Of a stretch of 64,000 bases of DNA, positions 48,434 through 59,052 are shown in pieces. The notes below the pieces were generated by a model that saw nothing but the letters and a program-made list of their open reading frames with translations, did not search any database and was not told the DNA's origin. The stretch's first letter is position 1. The number at the start of each line of letters is the position of its first letter. Source of the stretch: Sipunculus nudus (taxonomy: Eukaryota; Annelida; Sipuncula; Golfingiida; Sipunculidae); NCBI GenBank assembly GCA_026874595.1, contig CM049313.1, forward strand, positions 38,346,659 through 38,410,658. The letters are read 5' to 3'. Made by a program: the position numbers and the translations under genes.

Positions 48434-49362
48434 GTTTGTTCTGATAAACACTGTAACTCCATCCCGATAACGTTATGATATCTCAGCTCGGTTTGTTCTG
48501 ATTAGCACTTGTACTCCAACACGATAACGTTATGATATCTCAACTCGGTTTGTTCTGATTAACACTGGAACTCCATTACGATAACGTTATGATATCTCAG
48601 CTCGGTTTGTTCTGTAATAATTAGCACAGTAACTCCATCACGATAACGTTATGATATCTCAGCTCGGTTTGTTCTGATTAGCACTTGTACTCCAACACGA
48701 TAACGCTATGATATCTCAGCTCGGTTTGTTCTGATTAGCACTTGTACTCCAACACGATAACGTTATGATATCTCAACTCGGTTTGTTCTGATTAACACTG
48801 GAACTCCATTACGATAACGTTATGATATCTCAGCTCGGTTTGTTCTGTAATAATTAGCACAGTAACTCCATCACGATAACGTTATGATATCTCAGCTCGG
48901 TTTTTTCTGATTAGCACTGGTACCCTAACACGATAACGTTATGATATCTCAGCTCGGTTTGATCTGATTAGCACTTGTACTCCAACACGATAACGTTATG
49001 ATATCTCAACTCGGTTTGTTCTGATTAACACTGGAACTCCATTACGATAACGTTATGATATCTCAGTTCGGTTTGTTCTGTAATAATTAGCACAGTAACT
49101 CCATCACGATAACGTTATGATATCTCAGCTCGGTTTGTTCTGATAAGCACAGTATCTCAATCACGATAACGTTATGATATCTCAGCTCGGTTTGTTCTGA
49201 TAAGCACAGTATCTCAATCACGATAACGTTATGATATCTCAGCTCGGTTTGTTCTGATAAGCACAGTATCTCAATCACGATAACGTTATGATATCTCAGC
49301 TCGGTTTGTTCTGATTAGCACAGTAACTCCATCACGATAACGTGATGATTTCTCAGCTAAAA
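48434..49362 (+). repeat. 57-bp minisatellite with higher-order structure, 16 units
   Basis: The unit carries 'ctcggtttgttctgattagc', then 'actccaacacgataacgtta' and 'tgatatctcag'. A C-type variant has four extra bases ('tgtaataattagc', 61 bp). Variants repeat in the order A-A-B-C with a 232-bp step (48490, 48722, 48954), then three near-identical D units (49129, 49186, 49243) and a final unit. Every unit carries the palindrome ATAACGTTAT and an EcoRV site. The frame at 49087-49278 only reflects the repeat. Confidence 0.95.
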
Positions 49363-49466
49363 TATGTCGTATATAAAAATAAATGTCGTTTTATATCAGT
49401 GATTTGAACTGTAGCTCATCATGTTAACTTCAGTTTGTTACGGGTTGACTTAAAAGCATGCTTTTC

Positions 49467-49520
49467 TAGCGAAACGGTTAGTACGCCGGACTTGTGCGCC
49501 ACCGAATTGGGTTCGACTCC
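49467..49520 (+). other. tRNA-like pol III module in left LTR
   Basis: A box TAGCGAAACGG (49467-49477) and B box GGTTCGACTCC (49510-49520), 43 bases start to start. The right LTR repeats the pattern with TAGTGAAGCGG (49743-49753) and GGTTCGAAACC (49786-49796). The stretch between resembles a tRNA D arm and anticodon region, but no full cloverleaf with a 5' acceptor strand can be drawn. I do not call a tRNA gene. Confidence 0.7.
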
Positions 49521-49568
49521 GGGATCGGCCAAGGATTTTCCCCTCATTTATTTGTCTTCGTGACAAAA

Positions 49569-49580
49569 TGGGGGCTCGTC
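49569..49580 (+). other. Primer binding site, proline-tRNA type (12 nt)
   Basis: TGGGGGCTCGTC equals the first 12 positions of the proline-tRNA primer site. The next bases (TAACGTGG) depart from it. Confidence 0.7.
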
Positions 49581-49841
49581 TAACGTGGCGGTTAACTTTG
49601 TGGCCCAGGGAATAAGCTCACCAAAGTGTGACTCCTAGGATAATTAGTCTTGTTCTGATAGCAGAACGCTTTTAAGAGGGGGGTGTGTTACGGGTTGACT
49701 TAAAAGCGGACCGAACTGTCTAGCTAGTGAAGCTTGCTTTTCTAGTGAAGCGGTTGGGACGCCGGACCTGTACGCCACCGACCTGGGTTCGAAACCGCGA
49801 TCGGCCCCGGATTTTCCCCTCATTTATTTGTCTTCGTAACA

Positions 49842-51984
49842 AGTTACACAGTTTTAACTTGTTTGTTCTTTGCCGGAATCTTCTGTTCGTCATTCATATT
49901 GGTCAGTTTCGTATTAGGTCTGTTTGTTTGACTGTAATGCAATCGTTCTGACTATGTTTTCGAAGACAGATTCCAGCAGACTCTCAATGTCAATGGTTTT
50001 CACTAAAATGACGTTTAAATCGGTCAAAGGTCATTGGCCTCTAGGACAGTAAGCACCTGACATCTGATCATTAATTTTGCCGCTTTCTGGTGATTTCGCA
50101 TGCGGAGATATGAGACATCTATACTCTTCATGTCATGTTTATTTTGATGGGTTTTTTTGTCTGTCCAATGTACTCTACAAATCACAATTTAGCGCCGATA
50201 ATTCTGAACATTTTACCAAAGATGCAACTATCTGTGGATTTAAAAACCGGTTAAAAGTCATATTCAGTTCGATGTTGACCCGTACCGGCTCGTTTGCCTC
50301 TTAACGGGGTTACACAAATGCCATCCAACCGGTATCCATGAAACTTCGTTGACAGGTGAGACACGGACCAGGGAAGATTTCGTTGAATTTTGGTGCAGAT
50401 GGGGGAAATCCATTTTAGAACTGGTTTGCCTTGGCTGAGGTATATATTCAGAACGCTACTCTAGTTACTGCAGGTTTCTATCATAGCAGGGCTCAACGTA
50501 TATTAAAGAAAGTATCTCTGACGCAGGCATGGCACAAAGATGTCATACGATTTGGACTTCACTATGAACTTCCGACAGAAAAACATGTTTTTCTGTTTTT
50601 GTCAGCCGTTAGTGGAGCCCATATTCTTACAAAACACGTTTACATGCTGATAAGATGAAAAACATTTTCGCCTATTGAATAGGAATTGCCGAGTGAAAAT
50701 GTGACACCGGAAGATTATAGGGGTTTTGCAGTGGTAGGAACACACAAATATGTAGCATTAAAAAGAAATATCCTCCACAGCGTATTTAATAACGTTTCTT
50801 TGAAAACTTTTCTGTTTCCCCTGATAAGTAAAAATTACTTGATTACTTGTTATCCGTTGCACGCGAAACTTGAAAGATACTACAAAGCTTTACAGAGAAT
50901 AGCTTGTGGAAGTTAATCTGTCATCAATGGTGCAAAGTCCATTCATTGGTAAAATAAGTTAAGAATGTAAAATTACTAAAATTATCCATCAAATCAAGGC
51001 CTAAGATCAGTGTGTAAGATTAGTTGTTGCAGAAACTTAAAAACATTATTACCCTGCAGACAAAATCCCCGGCTGAGCTTGAATGTTTCAAATATGTATT
51101 TTTACATCTGGAAATTGACAAAATTACCTAGAATGATGTAGAATTAATAGAACAACCATCCGAGTTAATGCACCAATGTCTGATCCGAAGAGTGGGATCT
51201 TAAAATATACATCATATATAAAATGAAGTCATAAATGATTGTTTTTATTTGAAAACCTATCAGACATGATGGGTAATCAGGTTTGGAAACACGCGGCACA
51301 TGGTACGTTTGTAATATTTTTCAGAAGTAGCAGGATCCCACTGATGGTCATTCAGATAATACTTCGCATCTCAGATTTTCACTTAGATTTTTTAAATTCG
51401 TTCAAAAGGTAAATAAAGAGAGACGAAATCCTAATCAGGCAAGATGATCTATATAAGGCACACCTGTCATATCTATTAGTACAAATAAAAATGAAATATT
51501 ATTTTTAAAACTGAAATCAACCATGTGTGATTAAAACCTAATCAACCTTAACAACCTTAACAATAAGAAGCGGATATGAGCAACGGTTTTTGAGTTTGCA
51601 TTTTACATATGAAATACTCAGGGACGGCCGAACGCACTGACGGTCTGATGTTCCACCGAGGCTGGTAATATTACTATGACCCGGCGTTCATATGAACATG
51701 GTAACTCATAAAACGGTTAATACTGCCAGCATACAATCTGGTTATAAATCCAAGATAACCACTTTTTTCAAGTGCAAATGTACTGAGTGAATCGAAAAAG
51801 TATCATATAGGAAATCTCCCCTAACACGAATTGGAGGAACAAACAAACGAACAAAATCCCCGACGAAGAGATTCCCTGGGGCTGGAACGAATGAAACGAA
51901 TTCAAAACAAGTCAAAACTGACATTATAACTTATCTTTAACTCTTTCTACACGAACGACCGAGGAACAGTACATATATATGTTA
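49842..51984. other. Unassigned sequence
   Basis: No gene recognised. Frames at 50431-50658 and 50686-50916 are each about 75 codons, in the same strand but with no family motif. They could be relics but are not supported as genes. Confidence 0.45.
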
Positions 51985-52182
51985 CAGTCAATGTGTAAAA
52001 TCAGTCAATTTATAAATTGCCTGAAATTTTCAGTCAATTTCCAAATTTCTTGGTTCACTCAGGGATTTTATAAAATGACAGAAAATTTATTAGTTTATTT
52101 GAAACATTGACTGAATCGATATGACATAGGTTTTTGTTTCAAATATCACACTATTGTAAGACAGACATTTTCAATTAGTAAA

Positions 52183-52873
52183 TGTTACGGAACCTTATAT
52201 CAACAGATTACGTATGCGTGATGAACATAAATTTTGTTATGGAGATAAAAAAAATAAGATTATGTGACACTAAGCAGCGTGAAATGTCTAGGGGAATGAA
52301 TAAAGAAGTCAGTGTTTTATTTTTTGTTAACCAATAACCATAATTTATTCTTAAAACAACAATAACATTACAATACACTAAATCAATACAATGTAAAGCT
52401 CTTGTAACAATCCCGAAAGTTAACTGGTGACCAAATAAGATTCGTCACAAATCCAGAAGAAAATCTGAAGAAAATCTATAATTGCCGCACTTATCGGAAT
52501 AGGTCCCACAAACTGACATACACGCTTATGTGTCCGCTGGAATATTCTATCACCTCTCTCTCGGCTCTAAAACACAGCCCCCTATTTATTACTTCTCACC
52601 TCCAGCCGAGATCCTTCCATTGCTCGAACAATCTAAAGAATCCACACAGTACACACGTTCAAAGAACATAATAGAACAAAGAACGCTGTGTATCTAGGGT
52701 TCAACCAATGCGGATTAAACTGAGCCTGCAACATCCGGCCAGGCGAGGCCGCTACAACACGAGCTACGCGTGGCACACAAACAAAATGCCAACAACACAT
52801 GGAATATCCGTATGCACAATAAAACAATCATCTGTATGACCGCTGCACGCAATCAAAAGGGGCACCTGTAACA
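52183..52873 (-). repeat. Solo LTR with 4-bp target duplication (nested)
   Basis: The plus strand reads TGTTACGGAACC to GGCACCTGTAACA, the reverse of the 15163 family. Length is 691 bp. TAAA flanks both sides (52179-52182 and 52874-52877). It keeps the reversed poly(A) signal region ('taatttattctt') and a TATA-like reversed block ('cctatttatta', about 52581). No internal region is attached, so it is a solo LTR formed by LTR recombination. It sits inside the inverted-repeat element and is therefore younger than it. Confidence 0.9.
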
Positions 52874-53011
52874 TAAATTTATGCCCGTTTCTTCTGTCTA
52901 GGCCATTTTTAAAGAATGCTGATCATGTAATAAGAATAAAACACACATGCGGACTTGTGAGGGGTATTCAGAATCATGTAGATGAAATATGCAGACCATA
53001 ATAACATAATG

Positions 53012-53263
53012 AAATTTGGAGGTACTATATTTTACAACCCATATGGTTACATCTTTGCTTATGAAAGAATTAATGAGATCAAATCAAACTAAAGTTTTTG
53101 ATTGAATAAAATATTAAAACATTTAAATGTGCAATAATATGTGATATGAATGATGTAAATTGTTGCACGTTGAAGGATAACCCCAGATATATGTTTGTTT
53201 ATATCAAATACATGGTTAAGATATGCGTAAATAATTACAAACGGTCGTGTTTTATCACAAATA
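53012..53263 (+). repeat. Direct repeat A (252 bp) inside the inverted-repeat element
   Basis: From 'aaatttggaggtactatatt' to 'cgtgttttatcacaaata', closely similar to 54377-54630 with few differences. Copy A lies within the TA-flanked element and copy B lies 255 bp beyond its right end. Confidence 0.9.
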
Positions 53264-53725
53264 TACAGACTGTATTTCTTACTTTTAATTTGTTCCCCAT
53301 CTACATTCTTTTAGTAGACCCGAACTGTGATTGCTGGTAATGTTGAGGAATAAACTGTTCACATTAAAGACAGTACAGAAGTGCTAGTTGTTGGGAAACA
53401 GGGGGTCGGGGACCCTAGTGGATTTTTTTATTCTCCTCCTTCATATTGACAAATAAGAAAATGTCGTTTTGGAATAGAAAAAGAGTTATTTACAAAAATT
53501 TATACAAATTTTGTAATATGTCAAAAGAGTGTAACCTTTCAGATAAAACTAAAAAACTTACTTAAATCGATGACTGATTATATATCACTCATTTGCCTGA
53601 CATCGTGGAACCCATATATTAAAGTACAATAAAATTATCTGTCCATTCGGGAATTTAAACATGAACTTAAAGTTATATTTTGAAATTACCAAAGGCGGGT
53701 CCAAGGGTCAGGGTGGTGGTGGTTT

Positions 53726-53743
53726 GGGGGGGGGGGGGGGGGT
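53726..53743 (+). repeat. Poly-G tract
   Basis: About 18 G after 'ggtggtggtttgg'. Homopolymer length may be unreliable. Confidence 0.9.
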
Positions 53744-54376
53744 AGTTTCCCAGGGACCTTTAACTGTCCTTAGTATTTAAAGGTCAAACAATTTAATATA
53801 GTGTTGGTTTCTGAAGCGAGAATATCCACGTTTTGCCTGAAAATTGCAATAATATGAAATAAAACGTGTTAATGTTTTGTAAGAGTAAGGTGTATGATGC
53901 AAATGAAATGTTGTTTAAATCTGTGTTACCTTCTCACAATAGTTTTTCATCCATATTACATTTCAGTCATTGTGTCAAATAAATTGACTGAATTTTCAGT
54001 CAATTTGTTTAATGCCTGAAAATTTCAGTCATTTTATATATTGCCTGAGTGAATCAGGCACTTTGTAAATTTACTGAAAATTTCAGGCATTTTACAAATT
54101 GACTGGTTTTACACATTGACTGTAACATATATACGCTCTCTGTATTGTCTGTGAACTCAAATTTAAATTCAAATTCACGTAACATCATTTCGCAGTTAAA
54201 CAACTTTCCCTCATCAACTTGAGGCCATTGTCCGGAGGTAGGTTATACCTCCTATAGGTTACGAGAGGTATTTTGTTTTCTCCTCCATAATTTGGTTTGT
54301 ATGGGGGCAATTTTACGCAAACAGCTCTGGATGTTCTTAAGGGTTAGAATAATACCCAAGGAACTAGTCGTTTTTT

Positions 54377-54630
54377 AAATTTGGAGGTACTATATTTTAC
54401 AACCAATATGGCTACATCTTTGCTTATGAAAGAATTAATGAGATCAAGTCAAACTAAAGTTTTTGATTTAAAAAAAATATTTAAACATTTAAATGTGCAA
54501 TAATATGTGAAATGAATGATGTAAATTGTAGCACGTTGAAGGATAACCCCAGATATATGTTTGTTTATATCAAATACATGATTAAGATATGCTTAAATGA
54601 ATTACAAAGGGTCGTGTTTTATCACAAATA
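54377..54630 (+). repeat. Direct repeat B (254 bp)
   Basis: Second copy of 53012-53263, same strand, with about a dozen substitutions and small indels visible. No inverted repeats of its own are seen. Confidence 0.9.
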
Positions 54631-54844
54631 ATGAGATCAATTTTGGTAGTACCCGGATAATGTTTTTTTCATTCAAAAGGCTTTCTTTTTTTTCTTTTCT
54701 TAAGATTTTTTGTTGGAGGTGACCGCCTCTATTTTCATAGCTAGCTTTACTCTAATTATTTGAACATCTGCAGAATAGCATTCCAGTTTCGGACTACTTG
54801 ACAGGACAGTATCACACGCTTCCTCTCATTCTATATCTTGGATT

Positions 54845-55120
54845 CTTGGTGTTGACAAGACCCGGTGACTACTTCACCTGCGGGCCCTGGATGTATAATC
54901 GTCCCCCTTGCTGAGTCATACCACCGAAGAACCCCCGAAAGGCGCACTCATTTGTGAGGAAAACACGGCCGTTGGACACGGCCTTTCCCATTAAGTCTGC
55001 AGAGCGCTCATCCTCGGTGGGGTCGACCGTGAAAAATCTCACTGCCTAGGCTGAGATTCGAACTTACGATCTCCCGGATTTGAGTACTGTGCTATTCCCC
55101 TGAGCCACAGAAATCGCTTG
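54845..55120 (-). repeat. tRNA-derived SINE-like element (minus strand)
   Basis: On the minus strand a tRNA-like head has A box TGGCTCAGGGG (plus 55097-55107) and B box GTTCGAATCTC (plus 55053-55063), spaced 44 bases. It is followed by a non-tRNA body reaching about 54845. The head resembles a tRNA, but no CCA end or intact acceptor is present and a long body follows, so this is a SINE-like copy and not a tRNA gene. No family name is assigned. Confidence 0.65.
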
Positions 55121-55177
55121 CTTTATTACTGTTGAAATGATCAAGCATTCATCCCTGGTCCACCGATGAAACTATGC

Positions 55178-55181
<4 letters not shown>

Positions 55182-55249
<68 letters not shown>

Positions 55250-55250
55250 T
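55182..55250. repeat. (TA)n microsatellite
   Basis: About 56 bases of perfect TA followed by an interrupted extension. It lies just before the RT/GIY-YIG remnant. Confidence 0.95.
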
Positions 55251-56624
55251 TACAACGGAGGGTAACTCAACCATCTACCTTCTACTCCAGCTCAGCGACA
55301 GGTACGTTGTCGAGCACTTTTGTAAACCCACCCTGTCCAGAAAATCAACTTATAACATCTACAGAATGAACAAAGCTAACTTCAACTACTCTTTGGAAAA
55401 CATTCCCATCCCTAGTAATCTGTCCTAAACCAAATCCCTGATAAGTAAAGTTGAAAGCCAACTTCGGAGAATGCGATGGAAGGCATTCCAATAAGAAACC
55501 CTGGTAAAACTTTAGCTAAACAAAACTATGGATTCAAAACCATATATTCACCCCCTCTTAGCAAACACCTCAGGGCATTTGAAAGTGATATCTGTGAAAT
55601 GGTCCGGAACATTGAATTCTAGCACTCACACAATGCATTCCAGAGACAAATGACCAATGACATCAAGACAATCAGACAATCTTACAATCTCCTAGTACAG
55701 GCAGATATGACCACCAACCTGTACAGTATGCCGAAAAAAAATACTACAATAAACTTCTTACAGGAAACATCACTAAGACATACAAAAAAGCAGACAAAAG
55801 ATATCTGTAAAAATATCAATACAGAAGCCAAAGAAATAGCCGGTTCCCTTAACCTAGCAGACCGCATCGAAGTCCTGGCCGAGCGCAATGCTTACATTAC
55901 TTCGAAAGACCACAAGGATAATTTTTAACAAAACCCAAAGTGCAGATTGATAAATCCAGCAAAATCTGAAATAGGTATCAATAGCAAAAAGCACTTGGAA
56001 AAAATTAATAGCCAACTGAGACTGAAAACCAAACTCAACCAGTGGCAAAATACCGCACAGGTAATATCTTGGTTCAAGAAATTGAAGCTGAAACAAAAAC
56101 AAGTTCATAAAGTTTGATATCGTTGACTTTTACCCTCGATCACAGAAGATCTACTTATGAAATCCCTCAAATTGGCCAAAACCATGGTCTCCATTCCAGA
56201 GGATGTTATCAAAACCATCCTGCACAGCAGGAAAAGCTTACTGTTTAGCAACGGTAACACCTGGGTGGAAAAAGATCATACTAGTTTTGACGTCAACATG
56301 GGCAGTTTTGATGGCGCTGAAGTATGCGAAATTGTTGGTTTATACATCCTAGATATGTTAAAAAAGGAATTGGGTGAAAATGCTCTAGGCCTGTATCGAG
56401 ATGACGGTTTAGGTTGTTTCCCCAACATGTCATGACCCAAAGCAGACAGCACCCGTAAGAAAATGTTCAAACTCTTTTCCAATAATGGGTTAAAAATAAC
56501 CATTGAAAGTAACCTGACCTGCACAGATTTCTTAGACGTAACATTTGACCTCCAAAATGACATTTTCTACCCTTACAGAAAACCTAACAATGACCCGCTC
56601 TATATCCACGCACAATCCAGTCAC

Positions 56625-56641
56625 CCCCCCCCCCCCCCCCA
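56625..56641 (+). repeat. Poly-C tract inside the RT remnant
   Basis: The frame reads 'AQSSHP' and then runs into a long C stretch. The expected protein resumes in another frame just after it ('IPMMISKRVSDNSCNEE'). The C tract is the site of a frame change, caused by slippage in the genome or a length error in the read. Confidence 0.85.
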
Positions 56642-57136
56642 GCTATTATTAGGCAGATACCTATGATGATCAGCAAGCGTGTATCTGACAACTCCTGCAA
56701 TGAAGAGCTATTTATGAAAGCCAAACCCATGTATGAAAAAGCTTTAGCGAAAAGCGGGTTCTCAGAAAGCTTAAAATATGTTGAACCCACAGTGAAAAGC
56801 AAAAGAAGCAGGAAAAGAAAAATAATATGGTTCAATCCCCCCTACAGCCGTCATGTAAAAACCAACATTGGCGGACAATTCATGAAACTAGTTGTAAAAC
56901 ACTTCCCTAAACATCACAGGTACCACAGGTTATTCAACAGGAACAATTTGAAAATTAGCTATAGCTGTCTACCCAACATGTCTTACCTGATCAGCAAACA
57001 TAATATGAAGGTTTTAAATACTGACAATGCTGTGGAAATACCTCAAAAACAATGTAACTGCCGTAAAAAAGACGAATGTCCTGTGAATGGTCAGTGTCAG
57101 CTGAGATGCATTGTCTATAAGGCAACAGTTTGAACA

Positions 57137-57316
57137 GACAATGACGAGAAACACTACATAAGGTGTACTGAAGGTGATTTCAAGATAGGTTACAATGACC
57201 ACAAACAATCCTTTCGTAACACATCCCACCCTAAAAATACTGAAATGTCTAAACACATTTGGTCACTAAAAGACAACAATATCAATTACAAGCTCTCCTG
57301 GGAAAAAATATTTTAA
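57137..57316 (+). pseudogene. GIY-YIG endonuclease domain with altered key residues
   Basis: After a TGA at 57131-57133 the same frame continues with 'HYIRCTEGDFKIGYNDHKQS' and 'TEMSKHIWSLKD', ending at a TAA at 57314-57316. In related proteins as I recall them the first motif is YIG and a later Arg stands in an 'FKxRYxxHK' position. Here YIR and IGY replace these, so the Gly and the catalytic Arg are lost. The Glu of the 'ExSKHIW' motif is kept. Together with the upstream stop this indicates a dead nuclease. Confidence 0.6.
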
Positions 57317-57318
57317 AA

Positions 57319-59052
57319 CCTAGCATCCGTACTAATATTCTGCATGCCCCCCTCCCCCCCCCCCATCAACCCCCCACCCCCACGAGGATCCGCTGGGCAG
57401 ACCTAACCTCTTCAGGTAGTTGTTCTCTCACTGCTTTGCAGTGTTGAGGGACATGGCGTTACCACTACACCATGGTGAGTTTACCGAGTGGATTCCACTT
57501 GGTATGAGTATAGTATAGTATATTTGCCTTTTATATTGTATATTTGCCTTGTATATTGTGAATTTTCATAGTATATGTGTATTTATATCATATGTATACT
57601 ACTGATATGTTCCCTGCTTCCCAGACCCTATTACAAATCAGTTTAATATGCTAATTGAGCATCCTGGTATGTATCTTTGTATTATATATAAACATTAAAA
57701 CAACAAATAACCTCTTAGCCCTGTTATGTTCCAGTATCGCACGTGTACCCCGACCAATCCTATTGTGCCCCCGAGGACAATAGGATCAGTGTCAGTCTTT
57801 CATATGCCCCCCCCCCCCCCCCCACCCCCCCACCCCCGAATCACACAAATCATGATCTCGTAATCTCATAAAGTCTCGGCTTTTCAAACCACGCCGTTAG
57901 CTTCATTCTAACCACATTCACCTGATGATCGGGTCGCATCCCGTGAAACAGACTGTTGTGAATTCACAGTGTTGTTTTTATACTCCCGGAACATAGGCGA
58001 GGGTGTTACGCCTCCACCCCCTTTTTTATGAATCTTTACTCGCCCCCTGGCAAAAAAAAGCGGATTGGCAGATCCTGTTGCGTGAAGAATTATACTGTTA
58101 TACCCTATTATTTGAGGACCAGACAAGATGCAATTTAATCAGGTAGCCAGTCTGATGGTGAAAACGCTGGACTGAACATAAAGATGTCGTTTGATGGGTT
58201 CGCTGTGCCCGGTATCGTCTGCTAAGAGAAATTCACCCATCTACCACTCCAAAGGCTTTCACTAAACGAGCAGACGGCTCTTGCGCTTTTAGCGCTGAAA
58301 ACGGATATCTCTGATTGAAATAGGGACGTGGGTGCTGTCTTTATTGGGGCGCTTACATCGTCACAAGCGTGACCGTTATCTAGATTCAGGAGAGAACACC
58401 AGCTGTCCGTGGGATAATTGGCCACTTAAATGTCGGGATCGGAGGCTTTTTCGGAAAAAAGTACAGCTTACCGCAAGAAAAGATAAATCCGATTATGTGT
58501 ATGTATATAAGCAAGAGATTTACTCTATAAAGAATTCATAACATTGCTTATATAAGTCACTATGGGCACAAATAATATATTGACAATGATTACTTAAGAT
58601 AATAGAATGCTTTTACTTGCATATCATAATAAAGTAACGAAACATAATTTTATGACGTAGTTTTGCTTTTTTGTAAGAACCCATTTTCATAAGGCTAACT
58701 GCATGTGTATTTACATATTAAAAGCAATAACAAAATATTCAAATGCATAATATCGAAGCATTGATTTTATTACAATAATCCTGGATTTTTAGGCTGAAAA
58801 AAAAACATAATAATATTATCTGTCATATGTTATCTTTCGTTATGTCATTATTTCTTCTCGGGTCTATCGCGAGAAAATGATGAACAAATGAAACGGCGCC
58901 GGATATTTATCAAGCCAGTTATAAAGTCTTTATTTCAGCCCAATTTATTCGACCATATATCATGTACGTTCCGTGCTCTACGTTGGAAATTTAAATTTAA
59001 AATTTGATCTTTGTTTATCTTACAGGTATTGTACAGATAGTTAATATAACCA
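57319..59052. other. Unassigned sequence with poly-C tracts
   Basis: C-rich runs at about 57347-57380 and 57807-57836. AT-rich sequence with repeated 'tatatttgcctt' lies at 57525-57555. No gene recognised. The frames near 57908-58541 are short and opposing. Confidence 0.5.

Larger units (their letters stand above)
49436..49841 (+). mobile_element. Miniature LTR retrotransposon (TRIM-like) with tRNA-like LTRs, copy 2
   Basis: Left LTR 49436-49565 and right LTR 49686-49841 both start TGTTACGGGTTGACTTAAAA. They end CTTCGTGACA and CTTCGTAACA respectively. The left LTR lacks about 27 bp that the right one has. Three bases after the left LTR comes TGGGGGCTCGTC (49569-49580), the first 12 nt of the proline-tRNA primer site. 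AAGAGGGGGG (49674-49683) precedes the right LTR. The interior is about 120 bp with no coding potential. Flanking AGTT on both sides (49432-49435 and 49842-49845) is a 4-bp target duplication. A 74-codon frame here is a shadow. Confidence 0.85.
51985..54122. mobile_element. Inverted-repeat DNA element flanked by TA, with nested LTR
   Basis: The left end CAGTCAATGTGTAAAA and the right end TTTTACACATTGACTG are inverted repeats. Similarity continues with gaps for roughly 100 bases, including 'cagtcaattt' and 'gcctgaaattttcagt'. TA stands directly outside both ends (51983-51984, 54123-54124). CAGT ends with a TA duplication are typical of the Tc1/mariner superfamily. No transposase is present. The solo LTR at 52183-52873 interrupts it. 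Without the LTR and its duplicated TAAA the element would be about 1.44 kb. Confidence 0.75.
55256..57318 (+). pseudogene. RT/GIY-YIG retroelement remnant (Penelope-like type)
   Basis: A frame-broken copy of one protein read on the plus strand. In order it shows an N-terminal region (55270-55640); 'SYNLLVQADMTTNLYSM' and 'NAYITSKDHKDNF' (55675-55928); 'KFDIVDFYP' (56110-56136), an RT motif with its Asp; 'MGSFDGAEVCEIVGL' and then YRDD (56394-56405) as the catalytic pair; and 'DFLDVTFDL', 'YPYRKPNNDPLYI'. Next come 'IIWFNPPYS' and 'SYSCLPNMS', and a Cys cluster 'CNCRKKDECPVNGQC'. The end is a GIY-YIG-like domain. RT followed by GIY-YIG is the hallmark layout of Penelope-like elements. Stops and several frame changes make it non-functional. 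The exact family name is not certain. Confidence 0.75.

Noticed and set aside
48434-49362. CRISPR-like array of regularly spaced repeats
   Set aside because: Units are contiguous with no unique spacers. The host is an animal. It is a minisatellite.
49467-49520. True tRNA gene
   Set aside because: A and B boxes are good, but the 5' acceptor strand and a paired anticodon stem are missing, and the module repeats inside LTRs.
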